A stretch of DNA of 64,000 bases from Alkalimonas mucilaginosa (GCF_036327005.1 NZ_JAUGZK010000014.1:33588-97587), one strand, 5' to 3'. Counted from the first letter of the stretch, positions 27,196-36,059 are shown. Notes: a model not told the origin generated them from the sequence alone. A program made the numbers and translations.

Positions 27196-29190
27196 CTATA
27201 GAAACATCGACAAAAACATATCAATCCCTTTAATCGCCACGAATGGCACCAGAACACCACCCAAGCCATAGATCAGCATGTTGTGCTTTAACAACACATC
27301 GGCTGTGGCAGCTTTCAAACGAACACCTCTCATGGCTAATGGAATTAAGGCAGGGATGATCAATGCATTAAATATCAAGGCAGAGACGACAGCAGTACCA
27401 GGACTATGAAGTTGCATAAAATTCAGTGCCGCAATACTGGGAATTGCCCCCGCAAACACTGCAGGAATAATGGCAAAGTACTTGGCAACATCATTGGCCA
27501 ACGAGAAGGTGGTTAAAGCGCCACGCGTGATCAACAGCTGTTTGCCAATCTCAACCACGGCCAGTAGCTTGGTAGGATCCGAATCCAAATCCACCATGTT
27601 GCCAGCCTCTTTGGCTGCTTGCGTACCATTGTTCATGGCCAAACCAATGTCCGCTTGGGCAAGTGCAGGCGCATCGTTGGTACCATCCCCAACCATCGCA
27701 ACCAAACGGCCTGCGTCTTGCTCTTGTCGGATCAATTGCAGCTTGTCTTCAGGCTTTGCTTCAGCAACAAAGTCATCCACCCCAGCCTGGGCGGCTATCA
27801 CCCCCGCGGTCACCGGGTTATCCCCTGTTACCATAATGGTTTTAACGCCCAATGCCCGTAAGCTGGCAAAACGCTCCGCGACGCCAGGTTTAATCACATC
27901 GGTTAAAGCGACAACACCAAGAATGGCCGTATCCATGGCAACAACCAAGGGGGTGCCACCCGACTTGGCAACCTGATTGACCAGAAGGTCAAGATTCGCC
28001 GGGATCCGCAACTCACGTTGCAATGCCCATTTGATGATTGCATCGGCAGAGCCTTTTACCGCGATGCTTTGGTTGGTAAGGGTGTTTCCGGAAATGCGGG
28101 TTTCAGCAGTAAATGGAATGGACTCCTGAATAGCAACCTCTTCCGGCAGGTCGGTGTGATCAAGTGTTAGCTTGAGAACAGACTTTCCTTCCGGGGTTGG
28201 ATCGTTCAAAGAGCTGATACCTGCCGCTATGGCAAGCTGAGTGATGCTTACCCCTTGCACTGGTAAAAACTCTGTAGCCTGGCGATCACCATAAGTAATG
28301 GTGCCCGTTTTATCCAGCAATAAGGTATCAATATCACCGGCGACTTCAACCGCCTTACCAGACTTGGCAATCACATTGGCTTGTAAAGCACGGTTCATAC
28401 CGGCTATACCAATCGCAGGCAACAACCCGCCGATCGTGGTAGGTATAAGGCAGACCAGCAATGCAATCAGCATCACATAATCCAGCCTTACGTCCAAAAA
28501 ACTCGCCATAGGAGGCAGGGTCGCAACCACCAACACAAACACCATCGTCAGAGCGGCAAGCAACACGGTTAACGCTTGCTCATTGGGTGTTTTTTTCCGT
28601 TCAGCCCCCTCGACCAGGGCAATCATTTTATCCAGAAAGCTATGACCTGGCTCCTGGCTCACTTGCACAATAAGCTCACCTGTCAGCAAAATGGTACCAG
28701 CAATCACACTTGAACGATCAGTATTTGCTTCCCGGAGTACGGCAGCAGACTCTCCTGTTACCGCCGACTCATTGACGGTACCGAACCCCTTAAGGATTTC
28801 ACCATCGACAGGAATCACCTCACCCGCTTTGACCAAGACCTGATCACCGGGTTTTAACAGTGATGCATCCACACTATCGAGCTTCCCTGCGCTGATGCGT
28901 GTCGCTTTTAACGCAGCACGCGTTGCTTTAAGGGACTGAGCCTGGCCTTGCCCCCGAGCTTCAGCAAAAGCTTCTGAGAAGTTTGCAAACAACAGCGTGA
29001 GCAATAAAATGACACTGCAACTGATCGCCAATCCAAATGGCTGTTGCTGCAACATTAGTTGAAAACTAAGCAACAACGACACCAGTGTACCAAGCCAGAC
29101 AACAAACATGACCGGGTTCTTAAAAGCATGTTGCGGTAACAGCTTCACCAAAGAAACCATGATGATGCTCTTGAAATTAGAGGTTTGCAT
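27196..29190 (-). CDS. kdpB: Potassium-transporting P-type ATPase subunit KdpB
   Basis: The 664-residue catalytic subunit. TGES of the actuator domain is at 145-148; its Ser is the site of inhibitory phosphorylation in E. coli. The phosphorylated Asp lies in DKTGT at 293-297, and the hinge motif GDGTNDAPAL is near residue 500. The membrane core is intact. It drives K+ import through KdpA by ATP hydrolysis. Its ATG overlaps the kdpA stop by one base and is served by GGAG within kdpA. Confidence 0.98.
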   Translation of the reverse strand: MQTSNFKSIIMVSLVKLLPQHAFKNPVMFVVWLGTLVSLLLSFQLMLQQQPFGLAISCSVILLLTLLFANFSEAFAEARGQGQAQSLKATRAALKATRISAGKLDSVDASLLKPGDQVLVKAGEVIPVDGEILKGFGTVNESAVTGESAAVLREANTDRSSVIAGTILLTGELIVQVSQEPGHSFLDKMIALVEGAERKKTPNEQALTVLLAALTMVFVLVVATLPPMASFLDVRLDYVMLIALLVCLIPTTIGGLLPAIGIAGMNRALQANVIAKSGKAVEVAGDIDTLLLDKTGTITYGDRQATEFLPVQGVSITQLAIAAGISSLNDPTPEGKSVLKLTLDHTDLPEEVAIQESIPFTAETRISGNTLTNQSIAVKGSADAIIKWALQRELRIPANLDLLVNQVAKSGGTPLVVAMDTAILGVVALTDVIKPGVAERFASLRALGVKTIMVTGDNPVTAGVIAAQAGVDDFVAEAKPEDKLQLIRQEQDAGRLVAMVGDGTNDAPALAQADIGLAMNNGTQAAKEAGNMVDLDSDPTKLLAVVEIGKQLLITRGALTTFSLANDVAKYFAIIPAVFAGAIPSIAALNFMQLHSPGTAVVSALIFNALIIPALIPLAMRGVRLKAATADVLLKHNMLIYGLGGVLVPFVAIKGIDMFLSMFL

Positions 29191-30917
29191 TAGAACGACT
29201 CCTTACCAATCACCGCAAGCTCCAGACCTTCACCAATAGGTCCCAATACTGCGGATGGCAGAAATGAAAGGAAATTCAACATTAAGATCACCACCACCAA
29301 CGTGATGCAAAAGGTCAGGCTGGATAATGTAATGGCGTTGCTGGATTGCTGTGAAACCCGCTTTGAGGCCATCATGCCTGCTACAGCCAATGGCAAGATG
29401 ATTGGCAAATAACGGCCAAGCAACAAGGTAAGAACAGCAGATAGATTCCACCAGGGCGTATCATCATCCAGTCCCTCAAAACCAGATCCATTGTTGGCAA
29501 AGGCAGAAGTGTACTCATAGAAGACCTGTGAAATACCATGGAAACCGGGATTGGTGTTGCCTGTTAAAGATGGAAATGCCACTGTCACCGCAGTCAGTAC
29601 CAAGAGTACAGCTGCAGGTAATACCACCAAGCCTCCCAACAGACTTATCTCTTTAGTTTCTAGTTTACGACCAAGCAATTCCGGTGTTCGCCCCGTCAAT
29701 AAGCCCGCCAAAAACACCGCAATCCAGACATAAACAATAAAGTTAATCAAGCCGCTACCAATACCACCCCAGATGGCATTGATCAGCATACCGGCCCGTG
29801 TAGTTAGCCCTGCGATTGGATTCAAAGAGTCATGCATGGCATTGACAGAGCCATTCGAGGTTTGGGTGGTTAACGTTGCCCACAGTGCAGAAGTATCCGA
29901 ACCAAACCGGAATTCTTTTCCTTCCATATTCGAACCAGGGTGACTTAAATCAGCCAAGGCCGCATTTTGCTGTCGCTCGCTGTATATCGTCGCCGTGATC
30001 AAGCTCAGACTGAGCACGCCCATAACGACAAAAGCCATCGCCGAGAATGAACGGCTCCGTAGCACTGAGCCGGCCATCAATACCAGTGCAATAGGGATTA
30101 ACCATATGGCGATCAGTTGCAGAACATTGCTTAGCGGAGTCGGGTTCTCATATGGGTTGCTGCTGTTTGGTCCAAAATAGCCCCCGCCATTGGTACCAAG
30201 TTGTTTAATGGCAATCATAGCGGCCGCAGGCCCACGAGGGATTTCTTGCTGCACCACCTCAGTGGCAGGATCTAAGGTTGTCGCCAGGGCAGCCCCTTGA
30301 AAGGTGCTGGGTGTACCTTGCCAAACCAACAACAATGAAAGTACGAAGGCAATGGGCATCAGTACCCGAAACACCGCCCGGGTCGTATCAACATAAAAGT
30401 TTCCCAGATCCCGCGGTTCCCCTTCTTTAGCGCTCTGATGATTACGGCCACCAGACATAGCACGTAATATTGCCAAGCAAGCAGCCAAACCCATCGCCGG
30501 TGTCAAAAACTGCAACGTAACAATCAACGTTCCTTGCGATAGATACGTCAGTTGAGCCTGACCGCTGTAATGCTGTTGATTGGTATTGGTTAAGAACGAC
30601 ACAGCCGTATGCAAAGCAAGATCCCAGCTCAACGCCCCTATGCCATCCGGGTTTAAGGGGAGAATATGCTGAAACTTAAGAATGAGAAATGCCAGGATAC
30701 CAAACATCAAGTTTGTTAGTAGAAAAGCTTTCGCATAGACTTGCCAAGTCATGCCCTGCGACGCCTGAACACCTAACAAGGTGTATACACGTGATTCAAG
30801 CGGCAGAAACAGTCGATCACTAAAGTGGGGACTTTGATTAAATACCCCTGCCATATAGCGACTTAATGGCCAAGCCAGTGCTAGTGTCAGCAAAATAATC
30901 GTAGAAACCTCAAGCAT
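29190..30917 (-). CDS. kdpA: Potassium-transporting ATPase subunit KdpA
   Basis: The 575-residue K+-selective channel-like subunit with ten membrane segments. The four filter loops are all visible: LTNTNQQHYSG, TNGGGYFGPNSS, TQTSNGSVNAM and FANNGSGFEG. It binds K+ from the periplasm and feeds KdpB. A GGAGAAG ribosome site lies in the 8-base gap after kdpF. Slightly longer than the E. coli protein (557). Confidence 0.98.
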   Translation of the reverse strand: MLEVSTIILLTLALAWPLSRYMAGVFNQSPHFSDRLFLPLESRVYTLLGVQASQGMTWQVYAKAFLLTNLMFGILAFLILKFQHILPLNPDGIGALSWDLALHTAVSFLTNTNQQHYSGQAQLTYLSQGTLIVTLQFLTPAMGLAACLAILRAMSGGRNHQSAKEGEPRDLGNFYVDTTRAVFRVLMPIAFVLSLLLVWQGTPSTFQGAALATTLDPATEVVQQEIPRGPAAAMIAIKQLGTNGGGYFGPNSSNPYENPTPLSNVLQLIAIWLIPIALVLMAGSVLRSRSFSAMAFVVMGVLSLSLITATIYSERQQNAALADLSHPGSNMEGKEFRFGSDTSALWATLTTQTSNGSVNAMHDSLNPIAGLTTRAGMLINAIWGGIGSGLINFIVYVWIAVFLAGLLTGRTPELLGRKLETKEISLLGGLVVLPAAVLLVLTAVTVAFPSLTGNTNPGFHGISQVFYEYTSAFANNGSGFEGLDDDTPWWNLSAVLTLLLGRYLPIILPLAVAGMMASKRVSQQSSNAITLSSLTFCITLVVVILMLNFLSFLPSAVLGPIGEGLELAVIGKESF

Positions 30918-30925
30918 AACTTCTC

Positions 30926-31006
30926 CTAGAACTTTTCTGGGTAAAACATGGCGAATGCCAAGTAGACCATCAGAAAAATAGTGATAAGCGACAACAATGT
31001 ATTCAT
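30926..31006 (-). CDS. kdpF: Small subunit KdpF
   Basis: A 26-residue single-helix membrane peptide (MNTLLSLITIFLMVYLAFAM, then FYPEKF) placed exactly where KdpF is found, upstream of kdpA with an 8-base gap. It has a strong AGGAGG ribosome site 7 bases before the ATG. KdpF stabilises the pump in the membrane. It is too short for routine gene calling. The length and the charged C-terminal tail agree with known KdpF peptides. Confidence 0.93.
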   Translation of the reverse strand: MNTLLSLITIFLMVYLAFAMFYPEKF

Positions 31007-31100
31007 GGATACCTCCTGATTGGAGGCATGATTCTCTGAGGTTTTGGCGTAATTTTTCTAGATTAAGAAGCCGTGGATGGCATAAAGAATGTCTAAGTAT

Positions 31101-31118
31101 GAATAAAGAAAGTGTAAA
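31101..31118 (-). promoter_or_regulatory. Candidate KdpE-binding site upstream of kdpFABC
   Basis: On the kdp strand the sequence is TTTACACTTTCTTTATTC, two T-rich direct half-sites (TTTACA and TTTATT) five bases apart, about 95 bases before the kdpF ATG. KdpE of enterobacteria binds T-rich direct repeats of this style upstream of kdpFABC. The match is by eye. Confidence 0.5.
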
Positions 31119-31138
31119 GTGCGACGCTGTGCTTCAAA

Positions 31139-31243
31139 CTATTCATTAAGCTCTGCTAATTTGTCCTGTTGATACAGGCTTTCAAGCTCTGCGGCCTTTT
31201 GCTGTGCAGCTAATTGCTGCTCGTCTTGATTGATTTTCTGCAT
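31139..31243 (-). CDS. Possible small charged helical protein upstream of kdp
   Basis: A 34-residue reading frame rich in Gln, Glu and Lys (MQKINQDEQQLAAQQKAAEL, ending in LAELNE) with an AAGGAA ribosome site about 9 bases before its ATG. The frame stays open further upstream but the composition there is not coding-like. It points the same way as kdpF and ends just before the putative KdpE site. I do not recognise it; it may be a real small protein or chance. Confidence 0.35.
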   Translation of the reverse strand: MQKINQDEQQLAAQQKAAELESLYQQDKLAELNE

Positions 31244-31424
31244 ATGACTATTTTCCTTAATGTACTGGATACCCTGTTCATTTTTTTTAAAACGCCAACG
31301 AGTTAATAGTAAACTTTTGCAGCATAATATCACCAGAAACCTTGCTTCGTTAAAGCCATGATTCTTGACAAACGGCATCCGGCACCATAATCTTACCTAA
31401 GTCTTACTTTACGGAATAGCTGCT

Positions 31425-31688
31425 GTGGAAACCACCAAATTATCCAGCAAAGGCCAGGTAATTATACCGAAGCATATCCGGCAATCTCATCACTGGGAAT
31501 CAGGTTTAGAGCTGCAAGTAATTGAACAAGATGGTGGTGTTTTGCTAAAGCCGAAAGCCCCCTTTACTCCAACCACACTGACAGAAGTTGCTGGCAGCTT
31601 GCCCTATTCTGGCAGCCGCAAGACCAATGCAGAGATTGAAACCGCAATGAAGCAAGCCGCGAGAAAGGCCTGGCGTGATAGCAATTGA
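31425..31688 (+). CDS. vapB: AbrB/MazE-type antitoxin, VapB-like
   Basis: An 87-residue protein with the swapped-hairpin SpoVT-AbrB DNA-binding fold at residues 1-45 (TKLSSKGQVIIPKHIRQSHH) and a C-terminal tail that would wrap the toxin. The start is GTG with GGA about 10 bases upstream. The 3' end overlaps the toxin gene by 14 bases, the standard antitoxin-first order. Such antitoxins repress their own promoter; a TCTTAC direct repeat lies at 31391-31407. Symbol by arrangement only. Confidence 0.85.
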   Translation: METTKLSSKGQVIIPKHIRQSHHWESGLELQVIEQDGGVLLKPKAPFTPTTLTEVAGSLPYSGSRKTNAEIETAMKQAARKAWRDSN

Positions 31689-32064
31689 TACCAACATCAT
31701 TGTCCGGCTACTCACCAAGGATAATGCAGACCAGTACGAAGCCAGTCTAAAACTATTTGAGGCTGAACAAATTTTTATACCCGATACCGTGATTCTGGAA
31801 ACTGAGTGGGTACTACGCTTCGCATACGACTTCGAACCCCAGCAGATTTGCGCAGCACTTAGAAAGTTGTTTGGTTTGCCAAACGTGGCTTTATCCAATC
31901 CGTATCTGGTAGCACAAGTTTTGGACTGGCATCAGCAAGGATTGGATTTTGCCGATGCTTTTCATTTAGCCCAAAGCCAGCAGTTGCCGACTTTCAAAAC
32001 CTTTGACGAAAAACTGATTAAAGCCGCCAAAAATCGTTCCTCTTGCATCGTGCAAAAACCCTGA
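31675..32064 (+). CDS. vapC: PIN-domain ribonuclease toxin, VapC-like
   Basis: A 129-residue PIN-domain protein. The acidic residues expected for the metal site are present: Asp 5 in MIAIDTN, Glu in ILETEWVLRF near residue 42, and Asp residues in GLDFADAFHLA near 95-100 and TFDEKL near 115. PIN toxins cleave tRNA or rRNA when freed from the antitoxin. The start is GTG within the antitoxin gene. All four sites are intact, so the toxin should be active. The pair is accessory and unrelated to its kdp and LysR neighbours. Confidence 0.87.
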   Translation: MIAIDTNIIVRLLTKDNADQYEASLKLFEAEQIFIPDTVILETEWVLRFAYDFEPQQICAALRKLFGLPNVALSNPYLVAQVLDWHQQGLDFADAFHLAQSQQLPTFKTFDEKLIKAAKNRSSCIVQKP

Positions 32065-32066
32065 GC

Positions 32067-33032
32067 TCAGTGGCGAAAACTAACCAGCGGTGTCAGCTGC
32101 TCAGCCCAGGTGTGATGTGCTCCCTCGCCCTGCGCTTCTAAAAACTCCAGCAAACCGTCGAGAAAGACTCTGACCCGGGCGGGCAAATAATCGCGCTTGG
32201 GGTAAATGGCAAAAACGCCGTTGTCTGGCTCCGGTGGCCGGTAGTAAGGATACAGCGAAACCAAAGCCCCGCTTTGCAACCCCTCTTTGGCCAGAAAGTG
32301 TGGCAACTGCGCAAAACCCCCGCCATCGGCACAGAGCTGGGCCATGGCTTCGCCATCATCGGTGATATGCCTTGGCTGCAAAGCAGTGGGTTGATAGTTG
32401 CCATCGGCATCTGGCAGTAGAATCGGTTGCAGCTGCTGGGTTTGTTTGATGCGAAAACCTATCCAGGCATGCTGGGTAAATTCATCGGCACAAATCGGGG
32501 TGCCATGCTTGGCCAAATAGCCAGGGGAGGCACAGACCAGAAAATCCATCGGGCTTAAGCGCCTTGCGACCAGCCGACTGTCTTTGATGTAGCCGGTGCG
32601 CAGGGCGATATCGATGTCGTTTTCTATCAGATCGACATACAGATCGTTGAGTTGCAAATCCAGCTGTATCGCCGGATAACGCTGACTGAATGCCTGTAGC
32701 ATCGGGCGCAGATAGAGATGGCCGTAACAAACAGCGCATGTGATCCGAAGCACCCCGCCTGGCCGGTCATTTAATTGCTTTAGCTCACGCTCGCAGCAAC
32801 TAAGCTCCTGCATCATGCTGCGCACCGTCGCCGCATAACGCCGGCCTGCCTCGGTAATGCTTAAACGCCGGGTTGAGCGTTGAAAAAGAGTCAGTGCCAA
32901 TTGCGCCTCAAGCCGCCCAATAGCTTTGCTTACGGTAGAAGGATCCGTGCCGCAGCTTTTGGCTGCAGCGGCGAAACTGCCACCATCACAAGTCGCTAAA
33001 AAGATCTCCAACAAACGCAGTTTGTCCATCAT
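32067..33032 (-). CDS. LysR-family transcriptional regulator
   Basis: A 321-residue LTTR: winged HTH at residues 1-62 (SFAAAAKSCGTDPSTVSKAI) and a two-lobed effector domain from about 92. It is divergent from an MFS transporter gene across 152 bases that contain a perfect inverted repeat, so it most likely controls that gene and itself. The HTH spacing and the FQRSTRRLSITEAG segment place it near the large DhaM/PecT-like group that responds to aromatic or toxic compounds; the effector is unknown. Confidence 0.92.
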   Translation of the reverse strand: MMDKLRLLEIFLATCDGGSFAAAAKSCGTDPSTVSKAIGRLEAQLALTLFQRSTRRLSITEAGRRYAATVRSMMQELSCCERELKQLNDRPGGVLRITCAVCYGHLYLRPMLQAFSQRYPAIQLDLQLNDLYVDLIENDIDIALRTGYIKDSRLVARRLSPMDFLVCASPGYLAKHGTPICADEFTQHAWIGFRIKQTQQLQPILLPDADGNYQPTALQPRHITDDGEAMAQLCADGGGFAQLPHFLAKEGLQSGALVSLYPYYRPPEPDNGVFAIYPKRDYLPARVRVFLDGLLEFLEAQGEGAHHTWAEQLTPLVSFRH

Positions 33033-33070
33033 TACTCACTGCCTGCGGCCCTACAATCAACCCAACATAC

Positions 33071-33097
33071 CATGAAATTCATGAATTGTATTCATGA
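33071..33097. promoter_or_regulatory. Inverted-repeat operator between LysR gene and MFS gene
   Basis: CATGAA-A-TTCATG (33071-33083) overlaps a perfect repeat TCATGAAT-TGT-ATTCATGA (33079-33097). Two adjacent palindromes of the same word, with the T-N11-A layout of LysR sites, lie 39 bases from the LysR ATG and 88 bases from the MFS ATG. Confidence 0.65.
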
Positions 33098-33184
33098 GTG
33101 AAAGGGTGTTACAGCTAATTTTCTTTTTAGTGCACGGCCATAGAATACCAGCCAACAACGAGCAGCAGCATACAGAGGATAATA

Positions 33185-34396
33185 ATGTTGCGTATTTCAA
33201 CATTTTCTACGGCCATAGCAACGGCCAGCAACCAACCAGGCCTTCGCCACTGGCTGGCAGCCCTGCTGCTCGCCTTTATCACCATGAGCGGCTTGTCTTA
33301 CATCAACTTTCTTCCGGCTCTGGTCAGTGCGCTGGCCGGTGAGATTGGTTTTAGTGAGGTACAGGCGGGCCAAATCGTAGCACTGAATGGCTACGGTGCT
33401 TTGTGTGGCAGCAGTCTGGCAATTTTTTTGGTGCGAAACATCCGTTATCGCCCAGTGCTGATGACAGCTTTACTGCTGTTGGCAAGCATGGATATTGCCA
33501 CCCTCTGGCTGGATGATTTCTTGCTGCTGCTCGGCTGGCGTTTTCTCGCCGGCCTGGCTGGTGGTCTCGCCCTTGGCTTGGGTGTGGCCCTGCTGGCACG
33601 ACACCCTTACCCCGATCGGGCCTTTGGCGCTTTATTGTTTGTGCAATTCAGTGTTGGCTCCCTGGTGATATACCTGCTACCCACACTGGAAGCCATGCTC
33701 AGTGCCCATGCTGTCTTTTATGTGATGGCCAGCTTTGCAGTGCTCAGCCTGGTGTTTGTGTGCTTACTGCCAACTGGCCGGCTGCTGGCAGTTCCCGCTC
33801 AGGCACCAGGTGCGTCACTCGGCTCTGACCGACGCAGTGCTGTCATCACGGTGCTGTTGCTGCTGGCAGCTATGCTGGTGTACCAAATCGCCGCCAGTGC
33901 CATCTGGGCTTATGCTGCGTTAATTGGCACAGCCGCTGGTATCGCCAATGAAACCGTCAGCACCACCATCGCCGTTACCGGGATGCTGGGCTTGCTGGGC
34001 GCTCTGTTACCCATGATGTTGGGCAATCGCTATGGTCGCCTCCCCTGGCTGATTGCTGGCTGCGTGTTGTCCATCAGCGCTGCCGTCCTGCTCACTTTTT
34101 CCGGGCAAGGCCCGTACTATACCCTGGCACTGGCACTGTTGTTCTTTTCCTGGCCAGCAGTGCAATCCTTCTTGTTAGCGGCTACTGCAGTCTTGGATAG
34201 CACCGGCCGGCTGGCCACCATCGCGGCAGTGGTATCTTCTATCGGCCTGGCAACAGGACCTCTGCTGGCATCGGCATTAATCACTGAGGGCAATTTCAGC
34301 CAGATGCTGCAGGTCGGCGCCAGCCTCTTTGTGGTCAGCCTGCTGTTGCTGTACAAGCCTATTCTTTGGTCCGGACAGCACGCTAAGGAAGCTTAA
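33185..34396 (+). CDS. MFS transporter, YbfB/YjiJ-like
   Basis: A 403-residue inner membrane protein with about 12 membrane segments. The N-terminal GYGALCGSSLAIFL and the RFLAGLAGGLALGLGVALLA segment resemble the YbfB/YjiJ branch of the major facilitator superfamily. It is driven from the LysR-type operator region and followed 3 bases later by an AhpD-like gene, forming a two-gene operon. Efflux of a small toxic molecule is a reasonable inference; the substrate is unknown. Confidence 0.87.
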   Translation: MLRISTFSTAIATASNQPGLRHWLAALLLAFITMSGLSYINFLPALVSALAGEIGFSEVQAGQIVALNGYGALCGSSLAIFLVRNIRYRPVLMTALLLLASMDIATLWLDDFLLLLGWRFLAGLAGGLALGLGVALLARHPYPDRAFGALLFVQFSVGSLVIYLLPTLEAMLSAHAVFYVMASFAVLSLVFVCLLPTGRLLAVPAQAPGASLGSDRRSAVITVLLLLAAMLVYQIAASAIWAYAALIGTAAGIANETVSTTIAVTGMLGLLGALLPMMLGNRYGRLPWLIAGCVLSISAAVLLTFSGQGPYYTLALALLFFSWPAVQSFLLAATAVLDSTGRLATIAAVVSSIGLATGPLLASALITEGNFSQMLQVGASLFVVSLLLLYKPILWSGQHAKEA

Positions 34397-34399
34397 CTT

Positions 34400-34966
34400 A
34401 TGATTCGTTACCTATTGAATAAAATGCTGCTAACGCTAACAAAGCACTACCACTACGATGTGCGCTATCAACAGGATATTCTGCAAGCTGATCTGGCTGC
34501 GTTTTTAAAGTTCATGGGGTTTCAGACCATGGCGACTCACTCAGGCCCGGTACCGCTTGATGCACTCTACGCCGCCAGAATAGGCGCTCTCCTGTCGGAA
34601 GACTGTGGCCCCTGCACCCAACTGGCGGTGGATTTGGCACTCGAGGCCGGGGTACCCCCTACCATCATCCAGGCCATTGTGCAGCGAGATGTAGCAGCCC
34701 TACCAACGGAAGTGGCCCTGGTGGTGAACTTTACGGAGCTGGTGTTAACCCGCAAGCCGGAGGCGGATGCGCTACGTGAAGACGATGTTCTGCGTGAAGA
34801 GATAGTGGCACTGTGGGGACAACAAGGGCTTATTGCCCTTGCTTTTGCGATCAGTGCGTACCGGGTATATCCTGCGCTAAAGTACGCATTGGGTTACGGT
34901 AAAGCCTGCAACCAGGTTATTGTTGCGCAGCAAGCTGTGGTACCAGGTAAAGCACCAGAACAATAG
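34400..34966 (+). CDS. AhpD-like (carboxymuconolactone decarboxylase fold) protein
   Basis: A 188-residue helical protein with the CxxC motif in EDCGPCTQLAVDLALEAGV (near residues 73-76), the redox pair of AhpD-like proteins, and GQQGLIALAFAISAYRVYP as the C-terminal helix. It lacks the second conserved helix motif of true CMD enzymes. It is co-transcribed with the MFS gene, 3 bases away, under the divergent LysR regulator. It may detoxify a peroxide or electrophile that the transporter also exports; that is inference. Confidence 0.78.
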   Translation: MIRYLLNKMLLTLTKHYHYDVRYQQDILQADLAAFLKFMGFQTMATHSGPVPLDALYAARIGALLSEDCGPCTQLAVDLALEAGVPPTIIQAIVQRDVAALPTEVALVVNFTELVLTRKPEADALREDDVLREEIVALWGQQGLIALAFAISAYRVYPALKYALGYGKACNQVIVAQQAVVPGKAPEQ

Positions 34967-34971
34967 TTCAG

Positions 34972-35949
34972 CTAGCGTGTTGGCAACTTGAACGACGAAA
35001 ACATCGCATCAATGTCTTCCTGATTGCGCAACATGTTGGCTTTTTCTACCACATCCTTGGTGAGATGAGGGGCGAAACGCTGAATAAAATCATACATATA
35101 GCTACGCAAAAAAGCGCCTTTTCGGAAGCCTATTTTGGTGGTTGATGCTTCAAACAAGTGACTGGCATCCAAGGCAACCAGATCATGATCCAACACAGGA
35201 TCAATCGCCATGGTGGCCAGCACCCCCACTCCCAGGCCAAGACGGACATAGGTTTTTAACACATCCGCATCGGTTGCGGTAAACACAATTTTGGGCTCCA
35301 GGCCACAAGCGTTAAAAGCTTTATCCAGCTCAGAGCGACCGGTAAAACCAAACACATAAGTCACAATCGAGTACTGAGCAATATCTTCTACGGTCAACTT
35401 GCGCTGCAACTTGGCCAGCGGATGCTCAGCGGTCACAATAATACTGCGATTCCAATGGTAACAAGGCAGCATCACCAAATCGCCATACAAATGCATGGCT
35501 TCGGTAGCAATGGCAAAATCAGCATCCCCACGGGAGGCTGCTTCCGAAATTTGCTGTGGTGAGCCCTGGTGCATGTGCAATGTCACTTTGGGGTATTTCT
35601 GAATAAAGCCACCGATCACTGGCGGCAATGCATAACGGGCCTGTGTGTGGGTGGTGGCTATATTCAACTTACCCTGATCCGGCAGGGTATGCTCTTTCGC
35701 CACCGCTTTGATGCTTTCTACTTTCGCCAGAATTTGCTGCGCGATATCAATGACTTCTTTGCCCGCAGGCGTGACGTGGGTTAAGTGCTTACCACTTCGT
35801 CCAAAGACCTGAATACCAAGTTCATCCTCCAGCATCCGGACTTGCTTGCTGATACCCGGCTGCGAAGTGAATAAACTTTCAGCCGTAGCTGAAACATTGA
35901 GGTTATGGTTTAACACCTCGACAATGTAGCGTAATTGCTGAAGTTTCAT
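34972..35949 (-). CDS. cysB: Cysteine regulon activator CysB
   Basis: A 325-residue LysR-type regulator. The N-terminal segment MKLQQLRYIVEVLNHNLNVS and the HTH (TAESLFTSQPGISKQVRML) are diagnostic of CysB, as is TTHTQARYALPPVI at the effector domain entrance. It activates sulfate assimilation genes with N-acetylserine as inducer. Full length. It faces the AhpD-like gene tail to tail with a 5-base gap. Confidence 0.96.
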   Translation of the reverse strand: MKLQQLRYIVEVLNHNLNVSATAESLFTSQPGISKQVRMLEDELGIQVFGRSGKHLTHVTPAGKEVIDIAQQILAKVESIKAVAKEHTLPDQGKLNIATTHTQARYALPPVIGGFIQKYPKVTLHMHQGSPQQISEAASRGDADFAIATEAMHLYGDLVMLPCYHWNRSIIVTAEHPLAKLQRKLTVEDIAQYSIVTYVFGFTGRSELDKAFNACGLEPKIVFTATDADVLKTYVRLGLGVGVLATMAIDPVLDHDLVALDASHLFEASTTKIGFRKGAFLRSYMYDFIQRFAPHLTKDVVEKANMLRNQEDIDAMFSSFKLPTR

Positions 35950-36059
35950 CAGACGGTTCCCTGTTACAATGCACGGGCAAGCAGCTGGATATTCCAGTTA
36001 ACTTAAGATACTGTATGGTTCTATAACCAATAGTAGCTAAAAATGCATGGAAAGAGTAG

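Larger units (their letters stand above)
31007..31424. other. Intergenic region between kdpF and vapB
   Basis: About 420 bases between divergent kdp and vapBC. It holds the kdpF ribosome site, a T-rich KdpE-box candidate (31101-31118), one possible small gene on the minus strand (31139-31243) and a TCTTAC direct repeat just before vapB. Nothing else was seen. Confidence 0.6.
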
